DNA from: Megascapheus bottae
Lineage: Eukaryota > Chordata > Mammalia > Rodentia > Geomyidae
Assembly: GCA_024803745.1 (NCBI GenBank)
Contig: JANJXV010000039.1
Span: forward strand, 11,315,001 to 11,379,000
Length of the DNA: 64,000 nucleotides
Direction: 5' to 3'
This document shows positions 21,791 through 32,702 of the stretch, piece after piece (within the stretch, counting starts at the first letter, position 1; every line of letters starts with the position of its first letter). The notes under the pieces are model-generated. The model was not told the DNA's origin, searched no databases, and was given only the letters and a program-made list of their open reading frames with translations. The position numbers were made by a program, and so were the translations under genes.

Positions 21791-22100
21791 AAAAAAAAAA
21801 AATTTAATGAAAGGACTCAGGTGCTAAGTTCTAGAGACCCTGGGCTGGCCAATTATTCTAGGTGCTGGAATGCAGACTTCCATACAGAAGTGACAGAAGG
21901 AGGCTCCCCTCAGAGGCCCACAGCCCCCACTCCTGCCCAGCTCCCTACATCACAAAGGGCCTGCTTTCTATTCAGCCATGTCTGTCCATTGTCAATAAAA
22001 GCCATTTTTTTTTAAGGTCAACCCTCTTCTTCGAACAAACCACCCACCCCACACAGCTTCCAAGGCATTCTCCGAGCCACCCCATCAGGAAATAAAAATT
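21791..22100. other. unique sequence
   Basis: Nothing recognised. Confidence 0.5.
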
Positions 22101-22880
22101 AAATTGTACTTGGGCTTTTAAATCAACTCAATTAAAATAAAGAGATTCTTGGCTTGATATAGAGAAATATTTGTATTTCCAATTCTATTTGTTAATACAT
22201 TGACATATGTGGTATTTTTTAAATGTAGCGTAAGTGCATTTTCTGTCAATGGCATAGATTTTTTAATAGACTTGAGAAAACGCATTTCATTTCTTCTTAT
22301 TTTCCTTCAATACATCATTTGGTTCTGCTTTTTTGCCTGCATGAAATTCATTTTCTAATGGAAATATTTGTTTTGTAAATCAAATATGTATTATGCACAA
22401 AATGCAAAGCACAAATTAAATTATGTTAATGAAATGAAAGAGATATGAAATGCATATTTCATGGGCAAAACATAACCTCGGCAAACAACCATTTCTTGAT
22501 AAAAATCTTTAAACACAATCTCGTTCTCTGACAGACATATTGTTAAAGTAGATAGCACCTCATTTAAATGGTTTCCCTTTAATATTAGTGCTTCGTATAT
22601 AATTGTAAATAACGTTGGGAATGGAAAAAAAAACCAATAATGAAATACTGTCTTTAATAGTTGGTTATTGATGTCAGCATAAAATTTGTCGTCGTTGAAT
22701 ATTGGAAATTGAGAGAGTGTATAGAAATATTCTCCAAAGCTGTAAATGATTGCATATTTAAATAGAGCTGAATAAGGAAAAGACATTGTAGATATTAGTA
22801 ATCGGCAGAAAATCATGCTGACCTAACATTATTTGACAAAACTCACTGTTTTAAATTATATATTGGTTACACTTAATGAA
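22101..22880. other. AT-rich unique segment, candidate conserved noncoding element
   Basis: 780 bases without any SINE or microsatellite, unusually long for this window. Homeodomain-like taatt/attaa motifs are frequent (caaattaaattatgttaatg). A 131-codon minus-strand frame (22421-22816) has no recognisable domain and an ordinary AT-rich composition, so I do not call it a gene. Confidence 0.45.
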
Positions 22881-23140
22881 TAATAGATTTGGGGGGTGTT
22901 TCTGCCATCTCGGTGCTGGTGATGAGAATGCCAGGCTTCCTTGGTCATTGACAAGACATACAGGTTGGTTAGAAGGACACTCCTAGGGAGGAGAACCCCC
23001 AAAATGGAAGGAATCACGTGAGTGGACAAAGCAGAATCCCCACCACCCCCATCACCACCGCACTGCCCTGCCTGCAGACGTGGGTAGATTGTTTGGTGAG
23101 GATCAGACTAAGATAGGGGCTAAGATCTTCTGGGAGGAGG
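22881..23140. other. unique sequence
   Basis: Nothing recognised. Confidence 0.45.
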
Positions 23141-23155
23141 GTGTGGGTGTGTGTG

Positions 23156-23190
<35 letters not shown>
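23141..23190. repeat. (GT)n microsatellite
   Basis: GT dinucleotide run followed by the fragment accacttgagccacacctcc of an antisense Geo monomer to about 23222. Confidence 0.95.
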
Positions 23191-23222
23191 GACTCTACCA
23201 CTTGAGCCACACCTCCTCTTCC
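23191..23222 (-). repeat. Geo monomer fragment, antisense
   Basis: gactctaccacttgagccac followed by acctcctcttcc is the complement of the Geo A-box region. Confidence 0.7.
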
Positions 23223-23362
23223 CCAAGAGTTTTGGCAGGGTGGAGCTGACCTTCGGAGGAGTGAAAGGGGCTGGACTGGGAGGACCCAGAGACTTGGGTC
23301 ACCCTGTCATGGCAGAAGCTGAGGTAGGATGGCTGGTCCACAGGTCAAACTGAGAAGAGAGC

Positions 23363-23470
23363 TAGGATGCAGTGGCTCGTGCCTGTCACCGTAGGTATTC
23401 AGGAGGCTGAGAGCTGAGGAGCACAGTTCAAAGTCCATGAGACTCCGATCTCCAAGTAATTGGCCTGGTT
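23363..23470 (+). repeat. B1-like left monomer fragment
   Basis: atgcagtggctcgtgcctgt, caggaggctgagagctgagg, gactccgatctccaa, with an internal gap. Confidence 0.8.
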
Positions 23471-23665
23471 GAGTAGAAGCCAGTGGCTTACATGTGTGCG
23501 CACGTCAGGAAGGGGGGAGGATGGAGGGAGCAGGTGAGGAAGAGGAGAGGAGAGAGAGGAGCATCAAGAGAGGGACTAGGATTGCTAAGAAGAGCAAAGC
23601 ATGAAGTTCAGACTGAACTATTTCCTTCCTTCTGCCCTCTCTGTCTCTGTCTCTCTTAATCTTTC
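23471..23665. other. purine-rich then pyrimidine-rich unique sequence
   Basis: Nothing recognised beyond GA- and CT-rich stretches. Confidence 0.5.
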
Positions 23666-23667
23666 TT

Positions 23668-23930
23668 TTTTGTGCCAGTACTGGGACTTGAACTCAGGGC
23701 CTGCGCACGGTCCTTTAGCTTTCTCATTCAAGGCTGGTACTCTATCTCTTGGGTACTCTATCATCTCTATCACTAGTACTCTATCATCTCCACCTCCAGC
23801 TTTTTTGATAATGCATTAGGGATAAGAGTCTCAGAGTTTCCTGCCCTGGCTGGCTTTGAACCTCGATCCTCATATCTCAGCCTCCTGAGTGACTAGAATG
23901 ACATGTGTGAGCCAGCAAGTGCTTGGCTCT
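23668..23930 (-). repeat. B1-like-Geo SINE, antisense, with a local triplication
   Basis: gtgccagtactgggacttga at the start, gagccagcaagtgcttggct at the end. Between 23743 and 23790 the motif gtactctatcatctc is repeated, a small tandem expansion inside the Geo A-box complement. Confidence 0.88.
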
Positions 23931-25170
23931 GAGGAACTTCTATGGGATCTGAGCCTCTGGGACCCCCGTGTGCCACAAGCCAGCCTCTTTTCTGGCCACC
24001 CAGACTGAGTGATGGCTGCAGAGGGGAGGCTGGCAGACCCACGGCCCCAGGCCTGTGTCACCTCTGTTCCAGGGAAATCTTCAGGAGTTACTTCCTTCAC
24101 AGCAGGCCAACATTTGGGGGTTTTGTTTGTTTGTTTGTTTGTTTTTAAACCCATTTCCTGAAATTAAACTTTTCCCTTTTTTTTTCCATTATCAAATTCC
24201 AAGCTGGTGTCATCTCCCCATGCCAGTTTTGTGGCACTCATTTACAGTCCCCAAGATTAATATTAAGCTGTTTGTAAAAAGGTGAATATTAGCTTCTCCC
24301 TTCTATCTGTCAGAATTAATAACTTCCCCCCCCCCAATCCACAGATAACTCTGGGTCAATATTAGATTCACAGATGAGGCTAGAAATAAAATGTATGGAA
24401 ATCTCAACAGCTCATTTGTACGTATTCAAAACAAAAAGCGGGGAGGGAGAGCAGGCAGGAGGGAGGGAGGGAAGGAAAGAGGGAGGGAGGGAGGACAAGA
24501 GCCGTTTCATTATTGAAATTCAGGAGGCAACTGTCCAAAGGTCAGAAGACTTTGGGGCCTGGTAATACCCACCATCTGGACAGGGCAGTCGCCAGCGAGG
24601 ACAAATTGGTGACCCTCCACGGGGGAGCCGTACAGGTTGCCAGGGGCATCACAGGACCAGGCCAAGGGCTCTGCCAGGGATTTTTTATAGGGCAAAGAAG
24701 GATGGAGAGCTTACCCACCACCGTCCCAAGCTCACACTGGGCCCCATGCCAGGGCCTGGCATGGGCACGTCTCCCAGTGGCTGGATCCATATGCCCTCTT
24801 CACCTCAATGCCAAACAAGACTGCCCTCCCTGAAATCACCTCCCTCCATGGCTCCCAGCAGCTGGAAATGTGCTTTCCAGGCCACAAAGGGTTAAATGTG
24901 AATTGGGTGAGGGAAGGCCAGATTTCCCAAAACAGCCTGGCCCACCCCAACCCCACCTTCTATACTGGAAGAAGGCAGAATGCAGCCGCCCAGACAGGCA
25001 GGCCCACCTCCCTGTTTGGCGATCACTCATAAATCATAATTGACAAGCATAATTTCTCCCTAGGGCAGTGCGGGTGCTTTATTTAGTTGGTTCTATTTTA
25101 TCTGGTTGCAAGAGATATTAGACCCTCCTTTGCCATTTGGGTTGTTTCCCATAATAAGAAGACTCTCCAG
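23931..25170. other. unique sequence
   Basis: 24140-24420 is AT-balanced and repeat-free; 25015-25130 (aaatcataattgacaagcat) is a candidate conserved patch; 24430-24495 is GGGA-rich. No exon recognised. Confidence 0.4.
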
Positions 25171-25440
25171 TGGGGGGCTGGTGACTCACATCTGTCATCC
25201 TAGCTACTCAGGAGGCAGGGAGTTGAGGATGATGGTTCAAAGCCAGCCCTGGCTTAAAACGTCCATAAGACTCTTATCTCCAGTGAACCAACAAAAAGAA
25301 AATTAAAAAAAAAAAAGCAGAAATGGAGCTGAGATTCAAGTGGTAGAGTGCTTTAAGATTTGGAGAAAAAAAAAAAAAAAAGAAAAAACTAAGGGACAGT
25401 GCTCAGGTCCTGAGATCAAGCCCCAATACTGGCACACATA
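25171..25440 (+). repeat. B1-like-Geo SINE with two internal A-runs
   Basis: gctggtgactcacatctgtc, atggttcaaagccagccctg, gattcaagtggtagagtgct, a 17-base A-run, then cagtgctcaggtcctgagat. Confidence 0.9.
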
Positions 25441-25455
25441 AGCAAAACTAATCCA

Positions 25456-25636
25456 TAGCCAGGCACTAGTGACACACCTAGATACTCAGGAGGCTGGGAC
25501 CTGAGGATCAAGTTCAAAGCCAACCTGGGCAGTAAAGACTATGAAAATTCTTATCTCCAATGAACCAGCAAAAAGCCAGAAGTAGAGCTGTGGCTTTTCA
25601 TGATAGAGTACTAGCTATGAATGGGGGGAAAAATGA
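25456..25636 (+). repeat. B1-like-Geo SINE, 3' truncated
   Basis: tagccaggcactagtgacac, gatactcaggaggctgggac, tatctccaatgaaccagcaa, agagctgtggctt. Confidence 0.9.
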
Positions 25637-25640
25637 TTAG

Positions 25641-25837
25641 AGGGGCTGGGAGTTTGGCCTAGTGGTTAAAGTGCTTGCCTAGCATGCATGAAGACCCGGG
25701 TTCGATTCCCCGGTACCATATACATAGAAAAAAGCAGAAGTGGTGCTGAGGCTCAAGTGTTAGAGCTCTAGCCTTGAGAAAGCCCAAGGACAGTGCTCAG
25801 GCCCTGAGCTTTCCCAAGTACTGGAAATAAATAAAAT
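25641..25837 (+). repeat. IDL-Geo SINE
   Basis: ggggctgggagtttggccta, gggttcgattccccggtacc, ctgaggctcaagtgttagag, ending in an (AATA) tail. Confidence 0.95.
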
Positions 25838-26790
25838 ACAGCACAATAAAACAAAATAATAAATACAACTCCCCAGTAGATCAGGTTGACATCTAAATCT
25901 GTGACTTGCTCTGCCTTGGGGAATGAGGGCAGCTGGGGATTCAGCTGTGGAAGGGTCCCTGAGATGGAGATGCTGTACAGACCCCAACATAAATCCATAG
26001 TGGTAGGAGGGGGTTATGGATGTCCCCAGGATGTAGGAATCTCAGGGACAGCTCTGTCCTCAGAATCTTCACACAGAGGAGTGGGGAGAGATTTGTCACT
26101 GATACACAGGAAGAAGGTTTCCAAGTTCAGAATGTTCAGGTTGTCCAGGCCAGAGGAATAAAGGTCAACCAGTGTCTCCTGTCCTTCATGATCAGAGACC
26201 TACGCTCCCCCCCACACACACACATACACACCCCACTGACCGTGTCTCAGATACCTGATTGTCCTGAAGTTAGGGCCCTGAGTAGGCCTGAACCTCAAGT
26301 AATCCCCAAGTTCTAAAGAACGGGGGCTTAGCTCCCTCTTCAGAGGAGCACAGGAAAAAAAGCCCCCCTCCTTTCCCCTCCTGGAAACCCCTGCCCAGCC
26401 CCTCAACCTCTCAACCCTGGGAGGCCTTTCTTGTCTGCCATTAAAATAATAATAATAATAATATAAAGGCTTGGTTCTCATAAATGACTTAAGCTTTTCC
26501 CTCTTAACCATGCTCTCCAGCTGGGCAAGCATTGAGGTGGGCTCTGGGCTTCTTCTTTGTGAACAAGTAGGGCCCCTGCTCTGGGGAGAAGGAAGGGGGG
26601 GTAAGGCCTTCTCTTTCTTCCTCTAAGCCCCTCAAACTGGCGGTGACCCACAGTTAAATCGCTTTTAACAAGGTTCACTTTCTCCAGAACCAGTTTAAAT
26701 GTTCCAAAAATAAACAAGGCCCAGGGTAGGCTTTTCCTCAGCTCCAGAGACGTGGGTTCTTATCATGATCATGGGGGAAGGGGGGTATAG
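25838..26790. other. unique sequence
   Basis: A short (ATA)n run lies at 26445-26463. No gene or interspersed repeat recognised. Confidence 0.5.
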
Positions 26791-26794
26791 AGCA

Positions 26795-27190
26795 GTGCCT
26801 TTGATATAGGGTACTGGCCTATCCCCCTGTCTCCAAAGAGGGGATGCTGAGCCCCTCTATTAGCCTAAAACTTAGAGGTGCTAGGCCGGGCCCACTGTCT
26901 CCAGAGATAGGATGTTGGGTCTGTCTACTGCCTATCAATATGGGGTGCTAATCTATCCCATACCTTTCAAGATGGGGTGCTAGTCCTAGTGACTGCCTTC
27001 ACATTTTTCTTTTGGTCCAAGACTACGATGCAAACTCAGTACGTGATGCTTTGGCTCACTCCTTAGCTCATGCTCTACCAACTGAGCCACGCCTCCAATC
27101 TATACTGCCTTTAAATCTGTGGCTCTGGATCGGTTTGTCTACCTTCAAAGATCAGGTCCTGAGCCTGTCCTCCCCTGCTCCCCAGCCACT
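26795..27190. repeat. degenerate minisatellite, unit about 35 bp, split by a SINE
   Basis: Recurring pattern ctgtctcc/cctttc-aagatggggtgctagtcc: tccaaagaggggatgctgag, cttagaggtgctaggccggg, tccagagataggatgttggg, atcaatatggggtgctaatc, ttcaagatggggtgctagtc, and after the SINE ttcaaagatcaggtcctgag. Copies are strongly diverged. Confidence 0.6.
27018..27108 (-). repeat. free tRNA-like SINE monomer, antisense
   Basis: The complement reads ggaggcgtggctcagttggt, agagcatgagctaaggag, then a diverged B box. It belongs to the same monomer type as the copies at 50788 and 57719. Confidence 0.75.
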
Positions 27191-27652
27191 GAAATGCCTC
27201 CACAAGGCAGCGGGGTGATAGCCTGTCCAGGCATGAGCTTGTTGCCCCCTGAGCAACCATGCACCTCACACTGCTGACTCTAAATAAACCATGGGCCTGG
27301 GGCCTCCCTGCCAGACCAGAACTGACCAATGGCAGATTGTCCCCTCCATTTGTCCCACCCCACAATGGCCACCTGTAGGTCTATACCCCCCAAAACTGGA
27401 GGCTGGGGTAAGAGTGGGGGCCAAAGCCACAATAGGAGTTTGAAGGAGATGGTCCCTAGAAAGGAGTTCCTGGGAAACCCTTTGTCCTCACAGCCTGTTC
27501 TGGACCCCTCAAATCACAGCCACGGCTACCAGGACAGGCGAGGGACCAGCAGCAAAGCAGCCTGGCATGTCATGGGCCAGGCTCCCACTAAAATCTTCTA
27601 GCAGCCAGTCCTTCCTGGCTCTTTCCAGAACTCGCCACCCTCTATGAAGCCT
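27191..27652. other. unique sequence
   Basis: Nothing recognised. Confidence 0.5.
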
Positions 27653-27665
27653 AAAGAGGACAAAG

Positions 27666-27858
27666 GGGCCGGGAGTTTGGCCTAGTGGTAGAGTGCTTGC
27701 CTAGCATGCACGAAGACCCGGGTTCGATTCCTCGGTACCACATGCACAGCAAAAAGCCGGAAATGTGCTGAGGCTCAAGTGGTCGAGTGCTAGCCTTGAG
27801 AAAGTCCAAGGACAGTGCTCAGGCCCTGAGTTCAAGCCCAGAACTGGCAAAAAAAAAA
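27666..27858 (+). repeat. IDL-Geo SINE, full length and young
   Basis: ggggccgggagtttggccta through gggttcgattcctcggtacc and cccagaactggc plus A-tail. Perfect 13-base duplication aaagaggacaaag at 27653-27665 and 27859-27871. Confidence 0.97.
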
Positions 27859-27871
27859 AAAGAGGACAAAG

Positions 27872-28417
27872 AAGGGAGCTGAAATTTCCTCATAGGTGCT
27901 AGGGTCCGCAGGCATGTGTTGCAGGCTTCCACAATGGCTGTGGGGTGCTGGGAGAGCTGGGAGGGGGCCCTGAGTAGTCCTGTATATCTATAGCCCATCA
28001 CTTCGAACAACCACCCAGAAAGCAGCTCCACTGAGAACTCCCCAAGACACCATTACAGCTCCTACCACAGTTCCTTCACCCCAAGATACCATCTGTCCAC
28101 CCATTCGTCCTCAAACATCGGTCAGCCCTTGCTACATACAAAGTGCTGTGTCAAATGCAGCCAAATCATGTGTGTGCCTGAACATACCTGGAATAAAAGG
28201 AATCTACCTCCTGAGCCTGGAAAGACAATCGGAGCTTAGCTACCTGGACTGCCCTGGTGGGCTTCGACAATCAGGAATCCAGGCACAGGCAAAATTTCAG
28301 CCCAGTCCAAAGGTTTAGGTTAATGCTGATGCAAGGGACTCAAGGCCAAGGGCAGGGCTAGGGTGCCAGCTGCAAAGAACAGCAGGTCCTCAGGACAGAG
28401 TCAAAAGAGAAAGGCCA
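27872..28417. other. unique sequence
   Basis: Nothing recognised. Confidence 0.5.
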
Positions 28418-28652
28418 ACCCACGTGCTGGAGGCTAACACCTGAAATCCTAGCTACTCGGGAGGCTGAGTTCTGAGGATCGAAGTTTGAAGCCAGCCCGG
28501 TCAGGAAAGTCTGTGAGACTCGTATCTTGGATGAACTACCCCAAAACCAGAAGTAGAGCTGTTACTCAAAGTGAATGCTAGCATTGAGCAGGAAAGTTCA
28601 GGGACAGCATCGAGATCATGAGTTCAAACTCCAGGACCTGAACACAAAAAAA
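28418..28652 (+). repeat. B1-like-Geo SINE
   Basis: acgtgctggaggctaacacc, tcgggaggctgagttctgag, gtgaatgctagcattgagca, gagttcaaactccaggacc. Confidence 0.92.
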
Positions 28653-28658
28653 GAAAGA

Positions 28659-28895
28659 GGCAGGCTCTGGTGGATCATTCTTGTAATCCTAGATACGCAA
28701 GAGGATGAGACCTAAGGATCAAGGTTCAAAGTCAGCTTAGGAAGAAAAGTCCCCAAGAGACCCTTATATGCAATGAGCTACACAAAAACCGCAAGTGGCA
28801 CTGTGGCTCAAATGGTAGAGTGCTAGCCTTGAGCACAAAGAGGCTCAGGGACAGAGCCCAGGCCCTGAGTTCAAGCCCCACAATCAACAAGAGAG
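28659..28895 (+). repeat. B1-like-Geo SINE in tandem with the previous one
   Basis: gcaggctctggtggatcatt, caaggttcaaagtcagctta, gtggctcaaatggtagagtg, gttcaagccccacaatcaac. Confidence 0.93.
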
Positions 28896-29715
28896 AAAGA
28901 GGAGTACGAGTGTCCACTCCCAAGCTTCTCTGGCCCAGTTACACCTCCCTCCCACCACGGTGCCCCACCAGAGTTCCCAAAGATTGCAGTGGACCCTGGT
29001 CAGAAGGTTCCAGAAGGTTCCTTTATACCCAGGACCCCTTGGAACTGCCTAGTGAGGAGAGCAGACCCCATATGGAGTTTCCCTCCTTGGTGTGCGGTTA
29101 ACATACAGCTCCACCACCAAGCCTACAAGCACCAAGCTGGGGTCACTGAGGGCTCCTGCTGGCACAATGTATGGGGATCAGTGGAGTTCATTTGGGGGCA
29201 GGGGGTGGCATTCTAATAAAGCACCACATCCTGGCAGCATCTACAGGAGACAGCCGTTCTCAATAACCTCCATTGTTTCCTAAGATTGCAAGTTCAAAAC
29301 CAATTGCCAGGCAAGACTGGCTTCTTCCATGGCCTCTGAAGAATGGCTCTGCACCAGATCTCTCTTCTTGGCTTGCACTTGAGAATCTTCCACGCTCTGT
29401 CGCTTCATGTTTGTCCAGGTACAGCTGTGTACAAATCTGCCTTTCCCACAAGGACACCTCGTTCCACTGAGACCTGGCCCTGCTCCACCACTGAGAGCAC
29501 CTTAATTAACTACCTACCTCCACAGTGCCCCTCATTTCCAAATAAAGATACGCTGTAAGGGCTAAGGATGGGGGAGGGGGCATTATTCAACCCTAATACA
29601 AGTAAAGATGTGACGACCCTGCCCCCATGCCCTCCAGAGGCCCCTTCTTCCATTGGTTTGGCTCAATCCTTCTGCAGTGTCTCCTCTGACCCAGTGTGGC
29701 ATAGGGGAGGGGTTG
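28896..29715. other. unique sequence
   Basis: A 10-base direct repeat (cagaaggttc) sits at 29000. Otherwise nothing recognised. Confidence 0.5.
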
Positions 29716-29719
29716 TTGT

Positions 29720-30280
29720 TTGGACAGGTTAGATTTCTGTCACTGTAACGAAATGCCTGAGGCAAACAAGTTCAGAGCAGGGAAAGGTTTATTTCGGTCA
29801 TGTTTCAGAGAATTCAGTTCATAGTGACTTGGTCTGTTAGGAGTGTGGTTTATTAGGAGGTGGGGCCTGACCGGAGGAAGTAGGTCACTGGGGCGTAAGG
29901 AAATAGGTCTTGTGAGTCCTGTCTTCACTTTGCTTCCTGGCCACTATGAGGTAAGCAGCTCAGTTCTCCCACTCTTTCTACCATCATGGTCACTGAGCCC
30001 TGTCACCTTTGGGCCCATGCCAAGGCAGAGCATCATGGTAGGGAGTGTGTGGTAGAGAAACCCGCTTAGCTTATGGCTAAAGGGAAGCAAAAGGAAAGAG
30101 AGGAAGAGCATGCCTGCGTCCCAATATCCCCTTCTAAGATACACACCCAATGACCTGACTTCCTTCCATTAGGCCACACCCATTAGAGCTTCCTGGATCT
30201 GGGAGGTCTCACCAGCTGAGATCAAGCCTTCAACCATCTAAATCCCTGGCAGACATTCCAAAGCCAAGCCACAGCACCAT
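29720..30280 (-). mobile_element. MaLR (MST-type) LTR relic with an internally inverted block
   Basis: An ancient nonautonomous ERVL-MaLR LTR. In complement orientation: ctgtcactgtaacgaaatgc, ggtttatttcggtcatgttt (29730-29815), then ccacacccattagag and aagccttcaaccatctaaat (30170-30245). In direct orientation between: ggaggtggggcctgaccgga, ggaagtaggtcactggggcg, tgcttcctggccactatgag (29855-29950). No coding sequence is present. Confidence 0.7.
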
Positions 30281-30775
30281 CATCCCTCTGGCTGAATTCC
30301 AGAATGCCAGGGGGACAGGGCTATCTTCCTTAACTAGCACTATAGTCCCAGGTTCTGGTAGAATGAAGGTGCCTTGCAAATGTTTGCCACTGGAAGAGGA
30401 GAACTGATTCTCTGTCTTCACATTGTCCACATATACATCCAGGCGTGGCCATAAGGGCATCTTGAACGCTGTGATGAGATGGGCTAAGAACTTATCCCCA
30501 TGCACTGCCCATCTAGCCTGGCAAGTGTAGGGAACTCGTTCCAATTGTCCCAGCTTACCAGTCAGCTGAGGTGTTCAGTCTCACCCTCCGCTGTCAGCTT
30601 CTGAGACAAGGAGGTGTCCTCTGACACAGCACAGCCCTCAGCTTCTTGTGTGTATATTCTCGCTCCTGGATCAGTGAAGGAAGCAAAAATGAACACAACC
30701 CCCTAAGAGGCCAAAGTCTACTGTCCTTAGGTTCCATACACTAATGCATTCAGAAGTCACATCCAGTGTGTGACC
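30281..30775. other. unique sequence
   Basis: A 104-codon minus-strand frame (30230-30544) shows no family resemblance and starts inside the LTR relic; I treat it as noncoding. Confidence 0.5.
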
Positions 30776-30779
30776 TTGG

Positions 30780-31535
30780 GAGGAAGAGAGAGGGAGGGAG
30801 AGAAGATGAAGGGATGGAAAAATAGAATAATGGACAGAAAAGATGAGTGGGTAAGTGGATGGATATGGATAAGTGGATGGATGAATGGGTAAATTGATAA
30901 TAAGAAGGATGGATGTATGGATAAAATAAATAAATGGATGGTCAGATGGGTGGATGGAATGACAGGCATGAGTGGATAGATGGATGGATGTATAGATGGA
31001 TGGATAAGATGGGTGGATGGATGGACAGATGAGTAAAGGGAATAATAGAATGGTAGATAAGATGAGTGGATAGATGAATGAACGTGCAGATGGGATACAT
31101 AAACTGGATGGATGAATCACATGGGTAGATGGATGGATAGATGGGTAGATGGATGATGGATGGATGGATGGAGATGATAGATGGATGAATAAGATGGTGG
31201 ATGGATGGACTGACAGACATGAGTGGATAGATGGATGGATGTATAGATGGATGGATAAGATGGGTGGATGGATGGACAGATGAGTAAAGGGAATAATAGA
31301 ATGGTAGATAAGATGAGTGGATAGATGAATGAACGTGCAGATGGGATACATAAAATGGATGGATGAATCAGATGGTAGATGGATGGATAGATGGGTAGAT
31401 GGATGGTGGATGGATAGATGGATGGAGATGATAGATGGATGAATAAGATGGTGGTTGGATGAACAGGTAGACAGATGGATAATGGATGATAGATGGATAG
31501 ATGGACAAATGAACAGACAGACAGACAGAAAGATA
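30780..31535. repeat. (GGAT)n array with a 251-bp tandem duplication
   Basis: GATG/GGAT-based degenerate tandem repeat of about 750 bases. A block starting at agtggatagatggatggatg occurs at 30971 and 31222 (offset 251) and includes the non-repeat landmark gaacgtgcagatgggataca at 31080 and 31331. Confidence 0.95.
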
Positions 31536-31646
31536 GAAGTTAATAAACTCAGCCAGAATCCTCTTCTTCAATCTTAAATATACATATATACTTATATATG
31601 TGTGTGTATGTTTGTACATATACATATGTATATGTACATATATGGA

Positions 31647-31647
31647 C

Positions 31648-31741
<94 letters not shown>
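31647..31741. repeat. compound (GA)n(GT)n microsatellite
   Basis: GA run to 31701, then GT run to 31741; it lies at the tail of an antisense SINE. Confidence 0.97.
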
Positions 31742-31743
<2 letters not shown>

Positions 31744-31975
31744 CTGGTCCTGGGGCTTGAATTCAGGGCCTGGACGCTGTCCCTGAATTTCTTTTGCTCA
31801 AGGCTAGAGCTCTACCACTTGAGCCACAGTGCCACTTCTGGCTTTTTTCTCAGTACATTATTGGAGATAAGAGTCTTAAAGATGTCCTGCCCCGGCTGGC
31901 TTCGAACTAAGGTCCTCTGATCTCAGCCTCCTGAGCATGTAGGATTACAGGAGGGAGCTACCAGCACCCAGCTAT
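31742..31975 (-). repeat. B1-like-Geo SINE, antisense
   Basis: ctggtcctggggcttgaatt, tctaccacttgagccacagt, ggagataagagtcttaaaga, gcctcctgagcatgtaggat, ctaccagcacccagc. Confidence 0.94.
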
Positions 31976-32160
31976 TTTTCATTATTTTAAGTAGTTGCAC
32001 AAAGGGGTTACAATTGAACATGTCAGTTTTATGAGTACAATGCATCTTGATCAATATCACTCCTTTTATTCTTCTCCCTCATCTCTCCCAACCCCATGCA
32101 TCACCTCAATTTTCCTAGTGTCATAAAATATACACTGAATATTAGGACTGAATTTCTCCC
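31976..32160 (-). mobile_element. L1 3' end, antisense
   Basis: T-rich start (complement of the A-tail), aaaggggttacaattgaaca, gagtacaatgcatcttgatc and a C/T-rich stretch mirror the rodent L1 3' UTR in complement. Confidence 0.6.
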
Positions 32161-32440
32161 TAGAATGTTCTCTCAGTATGTTGGGTGTTGGGGTTTTTTT
32201 CAGCTATGAGGACAAAACTCGAGGCCTTATGGCAGGCACGGGCTCTGCCACTGAGCTCAATTCTCAGGGTTCCTATTTGAATTTCTACTCCCTGACAGAG
32301 CACAGGCTTCCTGGGAACATGGCAAAGACCTAAGGACACATCCTGTCCTCCCAAGCAGCAGGTCCACACCTCGTGTAACACAGACCACATGTGGTTCTAA
32401 CTCCTGCCTCGGGCCTAATCTTATGCACTTGTTGCTTGGT
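32161..32440. other. unique sequence
   Basis: 32195-32275 loosely resembles an antisense tRNA-like SINE (aggcacgggctctgccactg, agctcaattctcagggttc); too diverged to place. Confidence 0.4.
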
Positions 32441-32702
32441 TGTTGTTGTTGTTATTGGTGGTGGTGATGGTGGTGGTGGTTGTGGGTCTTGAACTCTGGG
32501 CCTGGGCCTGTTCCTGGGCTCTTCAGCTCAAGGCTGGTACTCTACCACTTTGAGTCACAGTGCCACCTCCGGTTCTCTGGTGGTTAATTGGGCATGCGTC
32601 TCATTGACTTTCCTGCCCAGGCTGGCACTGAACCTTGATACCTCAGATCTCAGCTTCCTGAGTAGCTAGGATTACAGGCGTGAGCCATCAACACCTGTCT
32701 AT
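32441..32702 (-). repeat. B1-like-Geo SINE, antisense, with (GTT)/(GGT)n tail
   Basis: A triplet tail, then tgtgggtcttgaactctggg, ctaccactttgagtcacagt, gcctcctga-like block, gattacaggcgtgagccatc. Confidence 0.93.

Noticed and set aside
30671..31351. 226-codon frame rich in Ile/His/Pro/Ser
   Set aside because: Translation of the (GGAT)n array; the repeat length is compatible with several open phases.
30820..31530. CRISPR-like direct repeats
   Set aside because: Short tetranucleotide-based tandem units without unique spacers, in a mammalian genome.
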